From CAYHHI01 sp964356335 (GTDB taxonomy: Bacteria; Arandabacterota; Arandabacteria; Arandabacterales; Arandabacteraceae), in the NCBI GenBank assembly GCA_964356335.1, contig CAYHHI010000036.1:1-33572 (forward strand): a stretch of 33,572 nucleotides of DNA, given 5' to 3'. Every line of letters begins with the position of its first letter. Within the stretch, counting starts at the first letter, position 1. Both the position numbers and the translations under genes were made by a program. Shown here piece after piece: positions 24,662-33,442 of the stretch. The notes beneath the pieces were generated by a model, which was not told where the DNA came from, did not search any database, and saw only the letters and a program-made list of their open reading frames with translations.

Positions 24662-25147
24662 ATGGCAGCCAAGAGTATCCTCATTGGGCTTGGTAATCCC
24701 ATAATGTCGGACGACGGAATCGGGCCGGCGGTGGCCAGTGAGGTCCACAAATATCTATGTTGTTTCGACCTGGACGTGACCTGCTCGGATGGCTTCGACA
24801 TCGTCGACCGCCTTCTCGGTCATGAGACGGCTGTGATAATCGATGCGATGGTTACGGGCAAGTACCCGCCGGGTAAGGTTGTAAGGTTTGGCCTTGAGCC
24901 ATGTCCGGATACGCTTCGGTCAAGAGACAGCCACAGTGTCAGCCTCGGCGAAGCCATAAGGTTTGCACGGTTCTGCAATGCACCGGTTCCGCCAAGGATC
25001 TTGACTTACGGCATAGAAGTCAGGGACCCTTTCTCGGTTGGGGAAGAGATATCAAAGGATCTGCTTGGCAAGCTTCATGCGATTGCTGAGGAGATCGCTC
25101 GGGATATCCTGGCCGAGATGGCGCCTGACGGCCTGACGGAGAAGTGA
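24662..25147 (+). CDS. Hydrogenase maturation endopeptidase (HycI/HyaD family)
   Basis: A 161-residue protease that removes the C-terminal extension of the hydrogenase large subunit after nickel insertion. The nickel-sensing residues are visible: GLGNPIMSDDGIGP (Asp17/Asp18), Asp61 in VIIDAM and His91 in RDSHSVS, matching the Asp16/Asp62/His90 trio of HycI. Its presumed substrate is MvhA, encoded at 30946-32454, which carries an uncleaved 26-residue extension. The ATG at 24662 is used; GTG at 24653 is an alternative start with GGAG only 3 bases away. It overlaps or abuts the hypA frame at its 3' end. Confidence 0.9.
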   Translation: MAAKSILIGLGNPIMSDDGIGPAVASEVHKYLCCFDLDVTCSDGFDIVDRLLGHETAVIIDAMVTGKYPPGKVVRFGLEPCPDTLRSRDSHSVSLGEAIRFARFCNAPVPPRILTYGIEVRDPFSVGEEISKDLLGKLHAIAEEIARDILAEMAPDGLTEK

Positions 25148-25155
25148 GGGCGGGT

Positions 25156-25497
25156 GTGCACGAACTCGGGATCGCAACGCGGATAGCGGATATGGTGACA
25201 AGGGTCATGGATGACAATTCTGCTACCGAAGTGGGCAGCATAACGGTCGATATAGGTTCCCTCTCAGGTGTTGACAGTTCGTCGCTGGAGTTCTGCTTCG
25301 AGGCGATTACAAAGGGAACGCGGCTTGAACACGCGCGTCTAAAGATAGAAGAGATAAGGCCTCGTGCCAGGTGCCGAGAGTGCGGCGAGGAGTACGGGGT
25401 CAGCCCGGATGATTTCAGGTGTAAGGCGTGCGGCTCCTCGGATTTCGACGTGCTCAGCGGGACGGAGATTGTGGTAAGAGAAGTGGAGGTAGAGTGA
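25156..25497 (+). CDS. hypA: Hydrogenase nickel metallochaperone HypA
   Basis: A 113-residue nickel-delivery protein working with HypB. The start decides function: the GTG at 25156 makes the protein begin Met-His-Glu-Leu, the nickel-binding N-terminus required in HypA. An in-frame upstream GTG at 25144 would bury that site and is rejected. GAGGG lies just upstream. The zinc finger CRECGEEYG...CKACGSS provides two CxxC pairs. The gene lies between the endopeptidase and hypB, with hypB starting two bases after its stop. Confidence 0.95.
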   Translation: MHELGIATRIADMVTRVMDDNSATEVGSITVDIGSLSGVDSSSLEFCFEAITKGTRLEHARLKIEEIRPRARCRECGEEYGVSPDDFRCKACGSSDFDVLSGTEIVVREVEVE

Positions 25498-25498
25498 G

Positions 25499-26173
25499 TT
25501 GAAGAAGGTTCGGCTCGAGCAAAAAGTGATTTCGGAGAACGAGAAACTGGCACTTGGGAATCGTGCACAGTTTGAGCGCTCAGGCAGTTTTGTCATAAAT
25601 CTTGTCAGTTCACCGGGCTCGGGTAAGACATCTCTCATAGAGGAAACAGTCAAACATCTCAAGGATGAGTACAGCATTTTCGTCCTGACGGGCGATCTCA
25701 TGACTGATAATGATGCCACTAGAATCCGCAGGCACGGCGTCGAGGCTGTGCAGATAAGCACAGGCGAGGCATGTCATCTCGATGCCAGGATGGTGAGCGA
25801 GAAGCTCCGAACCTCAGAGGCCGAGCGTTATGATCTCGTAATCATTGAGAACGTGGGCAATCTGGTCTGTCCCGCAACCTTCGATCTAGGAGAGGATCTC
25901 AAGGTGCTTCTGATCTCCGTCGCCGAGGGTGATGACAAGCCGGTCAAGTATCCGCCAATGGTCAGGGCATCCGGGGTCCTCGTGATTACCAAGATGGATC
26001 TGGTTCCCTACACCGATTCCGATCCTGACCGGATGGCTGGGAACGCTCGGAAAATCAATCCAGATCTGATTATGTTCAGATTATCATCAAGGACCAAAGA
26101 AGGCCTGGAGCAATGGATAGAATGGCTGAAATCCCGGTTGGTAGCCAAGAGGCAGCCGCGGACCAGAGGCTGA
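25499..26173 (+). CDS. hypB: Hydrogenase nickel-insertion GTPase HypB
   Basis: A 224-residue SIMIBI GTPase that drives nickel transfer with HypA. The P-loop SSPGSGKTS spans residues 37-45, and the metal site of the G domain is Cys92/His93 in GEACHLDA. ENVGNLVCPA and the base-recognition motif TKMDL follow. There is no N-terminal CxxCGC motif and no histidine-rich stretch, so it lacks the high-affinity nickel site of the E. coli type. It begins with TTG at 25499, supported by GGAGG 9 bases upstream; no in-frame ATG or GTG fits. It overlaps hypF by about 60 bases if hypF starts at 26113. Confidence 0.95.
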   Translation: MKKVRLEQKVISENEKLALGNRAQFERSGSFVINLVSSPGSGKTSLIEETVKHLKDEYSIFVLTGDLMTDNDATRIRRHGVEAVQISTGEACHLDARMVSEKLRTSEAERYDLVIIENVGNLVCPATFDLGEDLKVLLISVAEGDDKPVKYPPMVRASGVLVITKMDLVPYTDSDPDRMAGNARKINPDLIMFRLSSRTKEGLEQWIEWLKSRLVAKRQPRTRG

Positions 26174-28509
26174 GGCTGAGGATCTCTGTTGCAGGAATCG
26201 TGCAGGGGGTCGGCTTTCGCCCGTTTGTCTACCGGCTGGCGTGCAGGGAGAGGCTCTCCGGTTACATCCTCAACAACCCTCAGGGCGTGGGCATTGAGGT
26301 TGAGGGTGCGCTCAAGTCGGTTGAGTGCTTTCTCTCGTCACTGGTGAATGACGGTCCCCCCCAGGCGAGGATCGACACCGTCTCGGTTCGGTTTGCTGAT
26401 GTCCTCAATGAAGACGCTTTTGTGATCAGGGAAAGTGTGCGGCAGGATGAATGTACAACCATGGTCTCGCCGGACCTTGCGACGTGCCCTGATTGTCTTC
26501 GTGAGCTCGGCACGAGATCAGACCGAAGGCACCGATATCCATTCGTGAATTGCACCAACTGCGGTCCCCGCTACACCATCATCGAGGGCATTCCCTATGA
26601 CAGGAAGAACACCAGCATGAAAGCATTCGAGATGTGTCCGGATTGCCGGAGGGAATATCAGGATCCCATGGACAGGAGATTTCACGCGGAGCCGAATGCA
26701 TGCTGGACGTGCGGCCCGCGAGTCACTCTGCGCGAGCCTTCTGGGGAACCGGTTGCCTGCGAAGACCCCATCAAGGCCGCTCAGGCGCATTTGCTTGAAG
26801 GGAAGGTCGTTGCGGTCAAAGGTCTCGGCGGGTTCCATCTTGCCGTGGACGCTGCGAATGATGCGGCGGTCCGGCTCCTGAGGCAGCGCAAGCAGAGAGA
26901 GGAAAAGCCGCTCGCCGTAATGGCGAAGGACATAGGAGCCGTAAGGAGGTTTGCCGAGGTTGGCCTTGAAGAGGAGAACCTGCTCGCAAGCCCCAAGAGA
27001 CCGATCGTCCTGCTGAGAAAGAGGGCGGATTCACCTCTTGCAGAGTCAGTCGCTCCTGGCAACCGGCATCTGGGCGTGCTGCTCCCTTATACGCCCATCC
27101 ACAAAATGCTGCTTGAGGAGGGCTTTGCTGCTCTGGTGATGACCAGCGGCAACCTCAGTGAAGAACCGATCGCAGTGGATATAGAAGACGCCCTGAGGAG
27201 GCTTGGAACGGTCGCGGATTTCTATCTTGATCATGACCGCGATATCGTCTCGAGGTGTGACGATTCGGTGGCGAGAGTTGTGGACGGTGATACCGTCTTC
27301 CTGAGGCGTTCGCGCGGCTGGGTTCCCTTGCCGATAGATCTCGATGCGAGTCCGTCTGGCATCCTCGCGTGTGGAGCACACCTCAAGAACACGATTGCCC
27401 TAACGAGGCGGAACCAGGTTTTTTTGAGCCAGCACATAGGCGATCTCGAGAACCTGCCAGCCTATCAGTTTTTCACATCTACTGTGGATCACCTTAAGAG
27501 GATAATCGAAGTCGAGCCCAACGTAGTGGCCTATGACCTGCATCCTGATTATCTGAGCTCGCGGTTTGCGCTTGGGCTTGATGTTGCAACCAAGATTGGA
27601 GTGCAGCATCATCACGCCCACATCGCAAGTTGCCTCGGAGAGGCTGACGCAGACGGACCGGTGATCGGCTTCGCGCTTGATGGGACAGGCTATGGACCCG
27701 ACGGCACCGTGTGGGGTGGTGAGATACTGATTGCCACGCGCGAGGCTTATACGAGGGTCGGCCATCTCGAGCAGGTCCGCATTCCCGGTGGGGAGGCGGC
27801 AATCAAACACATCTGGAGAATGGCGCTTTCATACCTTTACAGTTGCTATGGCCAAGATGTCGCTGATCTGCCGCTGGAATCACTGCTCGGTGCCGACCCG
27901 AAGCAGATCGAAGTTGTCCTGGCAATGCTCAGGAAAGGTGTGAACAGCCCGATAACATCGAGCTGCGGCCGCCTGTTTGACGCTGTGGCCTGTCTCTGCG
28001 GAATAAGGAATCAGGTTAGATATGAAGGGCAGGCAGCGCTCGAGCTTGAGATGGCGCGTGCGGAGGATGTCAAGGCCTCCTATCCCGTGGTGGTCAGGCC
28101 GGAGAACGATGGAGTGGTTATTGGTGTGCGAGACCTGGTGAAGGGAATCGTCGAGGATGTTCTGGCAGAAGCAAGGTGTGCAGATGTTGAAAGGGAGAGA
28201 GTCCATGCTGGACCGGGGAGGGCACGGGTGGAGCGGGGCAAAGTGAGTGCCCAGTTCCATAATTGGCTCGCAGGGAGTCTCAGCGAGGCCGCCCTTATGT
28301 TGCGGGAAGCTCATGGAATCGAGACCGTAGCTCTCGGCGGCGGGTGCTTCCAGAATGTGAGTCTGTTGATGCAGTTGAAGGGCCTGCTCGCGCAGGCCGG
28401 CTTCAGGGTGCTCACCAATCGCCTCGTACCGGCGAACGACGGGGGGATCAGCTTTGGCCAGACGGTTGTCGCGGCGGCCATGCTTAAGGCTGGCAGGTGG
28501 GCAGGGTAG
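26113..28509 (+). CDS. hypF: Carbamoyltransferase HypF
   Basis: A 798-residue enzyme that uses carbamoyl phosphate and ATP to load HypE with the carbamoyl group that becomes cyanide. Domains in order: acylphosphatase (VQGVGFRPFVY, 30-40), two zinc fingers with four CxxC pairs (Cys125/128, 147/150, 175/178, 197/200), a YrdC-like ATP domain (from about 215), and the Kae1-like transferase domain with the HHHAHIASCLGE metal site and GFALDGTGYGPDG. Full length. The start is at ATG 26113 or 26122, overlapping the end of hypB; no good start lies after the hypB stop. Gene order hypB-hypF-hypC matches many bacterial clusters. Confidence 0.96.
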   Translation: MDRMAEIPVGSQEAAADQRLRLRISVAGIVQGVGFRPFVYRLACRERLSGYILNNPQGVGIEVEGALKSVECFLSSLVNDGPPQARIDTVSVRFADVLNEDAFVIRESVRQDECTTMVSPDLATCPDCLRELGTRSDRRHRYPFVNCTNCGPRYTIIEGIPYDRKNTSMKAFEMCPDCRREYQDPMDRRFHAEPNACWTCGPRVTLREPSGEPVACEDPIKAAQAHLLEGKVVAVKGLGGFHLAVDAANDAAVRLLRQRKQREEKPLAVMAKDIGAVRRFAEVGLEEENLLASPKRPIVLLRKRADSPLAESVAPGNRHLGVLLPYTPIHKMLLEEGFAALVMTSGNLSEEPIAVDIEDALRRLGTVADFYLDHDRDIVSRCDDSVARVVDGDTVFLRRSRGWVPLPIDLDASPSGILACGAHLKNTIALTRRNQVFLSQHIGDLENLPAYQFFTSTVDHLKRIIEVEPNVVAYDLHPDYLSSRFALGLDVATKIGVQHHHAHIASCLGEADADGPVIGFALDGTGYGPDGTVWGGEILIATREAYTRVGHLEQVRIPGGEAAIKHIWRMALSYLYSCYGQDVADLPLESLLGADPKQIEVVLAMLRKGVNSPITSSCGRLFDAVACLCGIRNQVRYEGQAALELEMARAEDVKASYPVVVRPENDGVVIGVRDLVKGIVEDVLAEARCADVERERVHAGPGRARVERGKVSAQFHNWLAGSLSEAALMLREAHGIETVALGGGCFQNVSLLMQLKGLLAQAGFRVLTNRLVPANDGGISFGQTVVAAAMLKAGRWAG

Positions 28510-28527
28510 AGGAGTCAGGGGGGAAGT

Positions 28528-28743
28528 ATGTGTCTTGCAATTCCGGCATTGATCGTTGAGAAGCACGGAGATTTCGCGAAGGCATCGATCGGAGGAGTTG
28601 TGAGGGAAATCAGCCTCGAGATCATTGACCGGCCAGCCGAAGTCGGAGATTACGTCTTGCTTCATGCCGGTTTTGCCATCCACAGGCTCGAAAAGGAAGA
28701 GGCTGAAGAAACCTTGAGACTGATGCGTGAGGTTTTCGGATGA
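28528..28743 (+). CDS. hypC: Hydrogenase assembly chaperone HypC
   Basis: A 71-residue chaperone that carries the Fe(CN)2CO unit with HypD to the large subunit precursor. It starts MCLAIPA, with the essential Cys2, and contains the family motif VGDYVLLHAGFAIHRL. A run of six G residues provides the ribosome site. Its stop overlaps the hypD start (ATGA). Confidence 0.96.
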   Translation: MCLAIPALIVEKHGDFAKASIGGVVREISLEIIDRPAEVGDYVLLHAGFAIHRLEKEEAEETLRLMREVFG

Positions 28744-29822
28744 AATTCGCTTCTGAATTCAGGGATCCCGCTCTGGTCGGGACTATCGCTGCCAATATCC
28801 GAAAAGCCTCCAAAGGCCGGTGGACGCTGATGGAGTTCTGCGGGACGCATACCATGGCCATATTCCGGCACGGCCTAAGAAGTCTACTCCCCGACAACCT
28901 CACGCTGGTTTCCGGGCCTGGCTGCCCTGTGTGTGTGACCCCGAAGTCAGACATAGACAAGGTCCTCTTCTTGAGCGACATGCCGTCGGGCATCGTAGCG
29001 ACCTATGGAGATCTCATGAAGGTCCCGGGCTCTACGATGAACCTGGCGGAAAAGCGGGCGAGGGGCGGTGACGTCAGGGTTGTCTATTCAATCTACGACG
29101 CCCTCGATCTCGCGGTCTCGATGCCAGAGAAGAAGGTCTTCTTTGCCGGCATAGGTTTTGAGACCACGGCTCCTTCGACGGCGGCAGCTGTCATGAGGGC
29201 CGCGAAAAGCGACGTTCGGAACTTCTTCGTGCTCAGCCTTCACAAACGCACCCCGCCTGTGCTCGATGCTCTCTTGAAGCGGGGGAGTAGAGTTCATGGG
29301 TTCATCTGCCCGGGACATGTCTGTGCAATAATTGGAGCCAAACCATTTGAACCTGTGGCATCTTCGTGGAGGAAGCCATGTGTGATTGCCGGGTTTGAGC
29401 CTGGCGACGTTCTCCAGGCGATCCTGATGCTGGTTTCCCAGCTCGAAGAGGGGAAAAGCGAGGTTGAGGTAGAATACCTGCGAGGTGTGCCATACGCTGG
29501 CAACCCCAATGCCTTGCGGGCGATGGAGGAGGTGTTCACCGTTTCGGACAGTGAATGGAGAGGCCTTGGTAAGGTAGCGGGTACGGGTCTCAGTTTGCGG
29601 GATGGGTTCTCGCGGTTCGATGCCTCGAGATTCATAGATTCAAGCATAACCAGTCTCCCCGACCCTCCTGGCTGCAAGTGCGGAGATGTTTTGCGGGGCG
29701 ACATGACGCCTCCCCAATGTCCGCTCTTCCGCAGGGTCTGCACTCCCGAAAACCCGGTCGGACCTTGCATGGTCTCGAGCGAAGGCTCTTGTGCAACGTA
29801 TTACATTTACGGGAATATCTGA
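28740..29822 (+). CDS. hypD: Hydrogenase Fe(CN)2CO assembly protein HypD
   Basis: A 360-residue [4Fe-4S] scaffold where the iron cyanide/CO group is built. The active cysteines are in MEFCGTHTMA (Cys34) and GPGCPVCVTP (Cys62, Cys65). The central block FFAGIGFETTAPSTAA is intact, and four C-terminal cysteines for the cluster are visible in GCKCGDV, QCPLFRRVC and VGPCMVSSEGSC. Full length. It overlaps hypC by four bases and is followed after one base by hypE. Confidence 0.97.
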   Translation: MKFASEFRDPALVGTIAANIRKASKGRWTLMEFCGTHTMAIFRHGLRSLLPDNLTLVSGPGCPVCVTPKSDIDKVLFLSDMPSGIVATYGDLMKVPGSTMNLAEKRARGGDVRVVYSIYDALDLAVSMPEKKVFFAGIGFETTAPSTAAAVMRAAKSDVRNFFVLSLHKRTPPVLDALLKRGSRVHGFICPGHVCAIIGAKPFEPVASSWRKPCVIAGFEPGDVLQAILMLVSQLEEGKSEVEVEYLRGVPYAGNPNALRAMEEVFTVSDSEWRGLGKVAGTGLSLRDGFSRFDASRFIDSSITSLPDPPGCKCGDVLRGDMTPPQCPLFRRVCTPENPVGPCMVSSEGSCATYYIYGNI

Positions 29823-29823
29823 A

Positions 29824-30876
29824 ATGAGCGACGTAATAAGACTTGCGCATGGCAGCGGGGGAGAAGTGTCAAGGAAGCTGATTGAGGAGATGATCGGCAC
29901 CTACTTCAAGAATGATATAATCGCGCGGCTTGATGACTCCGCTGTGATCAGCCTGGGCGGAATCGATCTGGGCGAGATCGGAACCGGCGGAATCGATCTG
30001 CGTGGGGCGAGAATAGCCTTCACCACAGACTCTTATGTTGTCGACCCCATATTCTTCCCCGGCGGCGACATCGGATCGCTTGCCGTGAACGGCACTGTCA
30101 ATGATCTCTCGATGGTAGGTGCAGCCCCGATCGCCATCACCTTGAGCCTGATTCTGGAGGAGGGGTTTGCTGTTACGGATTTGCGGCGGATTTTGGAATC
30201 GGTGATGAAAGCCTCGGCCGAAGCCGGAGTCGCGGTCGTGGGTGGCGACACAAAGGTTGTCGAGCGAGGTTCGGCCGATCGCATCTTCGTCAACACGTCG
30301 GGTATCGGCGCCGTGTCCGCGGGAGTAGATATTTCATCATCGAATGCTAAGCCCGGCGACATCGTGATCTTAAGTGGCTCCATCGGCGACCACGGGATTG
30401 CTGTGCTCTCAAGACGCGAGGGGATTGACTTTGAGACCGATATCGTGAGTGACACGGCACCGCTCAATGGTCTTGTCAAAGCCATGCTTGGGGTCGGGGG
30501 AACGATACGCGCCATGCGTGATCCTACCCGGGGCGGGCTTGCGACAACCCTCAATGAGATCGCGAGTCGATCGGGCGTAGGGGTTGTGATTGAGGAAAGC
30601 GCCGTTCCCATCAGGGGGCCGGTTAGCGAGGCGTGCGAGATGCTCGGCCTCGATGTTTTCTATGTCGCGAATGAAGGTAAGCTCGTGGCATTCGTCGGTG
30701 GGAGGGAGGCTGGCAAAGTCCTCGAGACGATGCGTGGAACCAGATACGGTGAAGACGCAACCGTGATTGGCAGGGTCGTGAGGGAGCATCCTGGCATGGT
30801 GACGCTGAATACGTCCGTTGGAGGGAGCCGCTTACTCAGCCCGCTTTCAGGGGAATTGCTTCCGAGGATATGCTGA
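29824..30876 (+). CDS. hypE: Hydrogenase maturation dehydratase HypE
   Basis: A 350-residue enzyme that dehydrates its carbamoylated C-terminal cysteine to a thiocyanate, the cyanide donor. The C-terminus PRIC with the essential cysteine is present. The N-terminal HGSGGEVSRKLI and FTTDSYVVDPIFFPGGDIG blocks and the PurM-like core are intact. The start at 29824 follows the hypD stop by one base; a longer frame from 29791 would overlap hypD. An in-frame 30-base duplicated unit encodes GGIDLGEIGT then GGIDLRG near residues 45-60, which looks like an insertion relative to the usual HypE and probably sits in a loop. Confidence 0.96.
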   Translation: MSDVIRLAHGSGGEVSRKLIEEMIGTYFKNDIIARLDDSAVISLGGIDLGEIGTGGIDLRGARIAFTTDSYVVDPIFFPGGDIGSLAVNGTVNDLSMVGAAPIAITLSLILEEGFAVTDLRRILESVMKASAEAGVAVVGGDTKVVERGSADRIFVNTSGIGAVSAGVDISSSNAKPGDIVILSGSIGDHGIAVLSRREGIDFETDIVSDTAPLNGLVKAMLGVGGTIRAMRDPTRGGLATTLNEIASRSGVGVVIEESAVPIRGPVSEACEMLGLDVFYVANEGKLVAFVGGREAGKVLETMRGTRYGEDATVIGRVVREHPGMVTLNTSVGGSRLLSPLSGELLPRIC

Positions 30877-30902
30877 GACAGCCTGCCGGTAATACCCAAA
30901 GT

Positions 30903-30932
30903 CAGAAGCCTCGATGCTAACGTCTGCTTCTG
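30903..30932. terminator. Weak hairpin between hypE and the mvhA gene
   Basis: CAGAAGC at 30903-30909 pairs with GCTTCTG at 30926-30932 around a 16-base loop. It lies in the gap of about 69 bases between convergent genes. No T-run follows, so a true terminator is uncertain. Confidence 0.2.
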
Positions 30933-30945
30933 CCGGAGCCTTAAC

Positions 30946-32454
30946 TCAGAATCTCCTCTTCTGCGAAACCTTCTTGCCCTGGCCATCGTAAACCACTATC
31001 TCAAGCGGCATCCGGCCGGGCAGCGAATGCGTGGCGCACCCAAAGCACGGATCGTATGCTCTGAAGGCCATCTCGACCAGGTTAAGAGCGCCTTCGGTTA
31101 TCTCGCCGTTCTTCTTTATAACAGCCTTTGCAGCCTTCTTCAGCGAGAGCGAGATGGCCGCGTTGTTGTTCGTGGTTCCCACTATGAGGTTGACATCCTT
31201 GACGATGCCCTTATCGTCAGTGACGTAGTGGTGGTAGAGGGTCCCTCGAGGGGCCTCGACAACACCCACGCCCTCAGTGGGGGTCTCCCTGGGCATCGTC
31301 CTGACCTGGGCATATAGAGCCTTGTCGAATCCCTTGCTGCTCAACTCGCGGGCCAGCCGCGCTATGTCTGTATCCGTTGCCAGATCCAGCATCCTCTCGG
31401 CTGCATACATGAGCTCCACCACTCTCGCCCAGTGCGTTGCCAGGGTGGCATGGACGGGCTTGCCGCCGAGGGTTTCGAACATCTTCTCATACTCCTTCTG
31501 AGCGATGGGGGTGCCAATGCCGTCCGCAGCGTTACATCGTGAAAGGGGAGTGGCCCGGTACACGCCGGAGTCTTTGCCGTCCACGATGCCTTTCCACCCG
31601 ACCCTCTTAAGGTATGGAAACTTGAGATAGGTCCACGGCTCCACATGCTCGGCAATGTGATCCCGGTAGTCCTTTGCCTCGAACTTGGCGAATTCCTTAC
31701 CGTCGGGATCGACCACCCTCACCATGCCCTCGTAGAAGTTGATTTGATTATTCTTGTCAACAAGGCCCATGTAATAAGTCTTGTGGGCATAGGCATCGCT
31801 GGTTATCAGTTTCACATAGGCCGAGTTCTTCAGAACGATGTCCTCGAAAATCTGAAGCGTGAACTTGCCGAACTCGACAGCTTCCTTTGCGACGTCTTCA
31901 ATCTGCCGTCTCTCCTCTTCGGTGATGGCCTTGCTTACGCCTCCGGGTATTGAGAAGACGGGATGGATGCTGCGGCCACCCATGAGCTTTATGATGTTGT
32001 GGCAGTGCTTTCTCAAGTTTATGACCTTGAGGCCGACTTCCGCACCAACCTTGGCAATCACACCGATGATGTTCCGCTCGGCAGGACTTGCCTCGGGGCC
32101 GACCACGAAATCCGGGCCGCCAAGAATGTAGAAGTGGGTTGTGTGATCCGTCACAAAGAAGGTGCTGTAGAAAAGCTCACGGAGTTTCTTCCCGATGAGG
32201 GGAGGTTCAGTGTGATAAACTGCGTCGCAAGCCTTGGAGCTGGCCATGTGGTGAGCCTCCGGGCAGACGCCACAAATCTGTGTGGTTATGCGTGGCAGCT
32301 CCTCGACAGGGCGGCCTATGCAGAATTTCTCGAAGCCCCTCAGCTCGGGAATCTGGAGATAGACATTCTCCACTTCACCGCTGTCATTCAGGAAGACCTC
32401 GACCTTGCCGTGTCCCTCGAGCCTGGTGACAGGATCTATCGTGATCCGCTTCAT
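30946..32454 (-). CDS. mvhA: [NiFe] hydrogenase large subunit (group 3c, MvhA type)
   Basis: A 502-residue catalytic subunit holding the NiFe centre. L1 motif TTQICGVCPEAHH carries Cys61 and Cys64; L2 motif DPCFGCATH carries Cys470 and Cys473 and ends at His476. The following 26 residues (SLPGRMPLE and onwards) are the extension that the endopeptidase at 24662 should remove after nickel insertion. RITIDPVTRLEGHG at the N-terminus is typical. The ATG at 32454 is chosen for GGAG 9 bases upstream and because it overlaps the mvhG stop (ATGA); a frame from 32523 adds 23 residues inside mvhG. It oxidises H2 in the cytoplasm. Other group 3 types are less likely given the matching mvhD and mvhG. Confidence 0.95.
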   Translation of the reverse strand: MKRITIDPVTRLEGHGKVEVFLNDSGEVENVYLQIPELRGFEKFCIGRPVEELPRITTQICGVCPEAHHMASSKACDAVYHTEPPLIGKKLRELFYSTFFVTDHTTHFYILGGPDFVVGPEASPAERNIIGVIAKVGAEVGLKVINLRKHCHNIIKLMGGRSIHPVFSIPGGVSKAITEEERRQIEDVAKEAVEFGKFTLQIFEDIVLKNSAYVKLITSDAYAHKTYYMGLVDKNNQINFYEGMVRVVDPDGKEFAKFEAKDYRDHIAEHVEPWTYLKFPYLKRVGWKGIVDGKDSGVYRATPLSRCNAADGIGTPIAQKEYEKMFETLGGKPVHATLATHWARVVELMYAAERMLDLATDTDIARLARELSSKGFDKALYAQVRTMPRETPTEGVGVVEAPRGTLYHHYVTDDKGIVKDVNLIVGTTNNNAAISLSLKKAAKAVIKKNGEITEGALNLVEMAFRAYDPCFGCATHSLPGRMPLEIVVYDGQGKKVSQKRRF

Positions 32455-33410
32455 CCGAGCCTGCTCCTTCTCAAGATGGAGTTTGCAAGTCCATATCTGT
32501 ATGCAGTCCCAAGCGGATCGCATACTGTTGCACAGGCTTTCTCTATTTCATCCGAGTCAGTGGAATCGATTATTGAGCCAAGGACAGATATCAGCTTCGC
32601 GCCCTGATCTATAACGCCATCAGGTGGGCCATAGCATCCCCGGCAGGGCATGTTCGCATCTATGCACTGGGCTCCGCACCCCGTCCTGGTTACCACACCG
32701 CAACAGATGATGCCCTGATCGAGAAGGCAGAGGTCAGGCTCGGGCACGATCTCATGGGGCCTGTAAAAGCGTTTCACTCTCTTTTCCTTGCGCGGTCGCG
32801 GACAGTCTTCGCAGAGGGCGGTCTTCCCGGCCCCCACAACTGCCCCTGGCGGAGGAAGCGCACCCTCAAAGACCGTCCTGAGCACAGTCCATGTCTGCTC
32901 GTCAACAGGGGGACAACCCGGCACGAAGTAGTCGACTTTCACCACCTGAGCGAGAGTCTTCACCGTGTTGTAGAAGGCAGGAAGCGTGAGTTCACCTTCC
33001 CTTACCTGAAAAGATGTCTGAGGCCTAATCTCTTGGGGATTGTCTGTTGAAGGGGTAGTCGAGTAAACATAACTGAATATCTCTTCGCGGGAGGACTGAT
33101 TGGCAAGGCCCGGGATGCAGCCCTCATTGGCACAGGAGCCGTAGGCGACCAGGATCTTGGACTTCTGTCTCAGAAGCTTCGCGAGATGCTCATTCTCCGA
33201 GGTCCTGATGGCACCGTTGAAAAGGCAGAGATCAATCGAACCATCGGGCATCCTCTCGACATCTTTGTACTTGAAGTCAACGGCGACCGGCCAGAACACG
33301 ATCTCGGCCTTCTCTACAACCTGCAAAATCTTGTCTCCGATATCGAGCACCGCGATTTCGCAACCGCCGCAGCTGGCAGCCCAGTACAGAGCAATCTTAA
33401 GCTTGGCCAT
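32451..33410 (-). CDS. mvhG: [NiFe] hydrogenase small subunit (MvhG type)
   Basis: A 319-residue cytoplasmic small subunit with no twin-arginine signal. The proximal cluster ligands are Cys14 and Cys17 in AASCGGCE, then GSCANEGCIPGL and PGCPPV. The C-terminal half carries two further clusters, in CEDCPRPRKE and in CCGVVTRTGCGAQCIDANMPC followed by RGCYGP. The sequence SIDLCLFNGAIRTSENEHLA is characteristic of Mvh-type subunits. The ATG at 33410 has GAGG 7 bases upstream. The gene follows the tail of another gene by 32 bases and overlaps mvhA by four, so at least three genes share this transcript. Confidence 0.95.
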   Translation of the reverse strand: MAKLKIALYWAASCGGCEIAVLDIGDKILQVVEKAEIVFWPVAVDFKYKDVERMPDGSIDLCLFNGAIRTSENEHLAKLLRQKSKILVAYGSCANEGCIPGLANQSSREEIFSYVYSTTPSTDNPQEIRPQTSFQVREGELTLPAFYNTVKTLAQVVKVDYFVPGCPPVDEQTWTVLRTVFEGALPPPGAVVGAGKTALCEDCPRPRKEKRVKRFYRPHEIVPEPDLCLLDQGIICCGVVTRTGCGAQCIDANMPCRGCYGPPDGVIDQGAKLISVLGSIIDSTDSDEIEKACATVCDPLGTAYRYGLANSILRRSRLG

Positions 33411-33442
33411 GTCATTCCTCAGATAGATGGAACAGCTCAATC

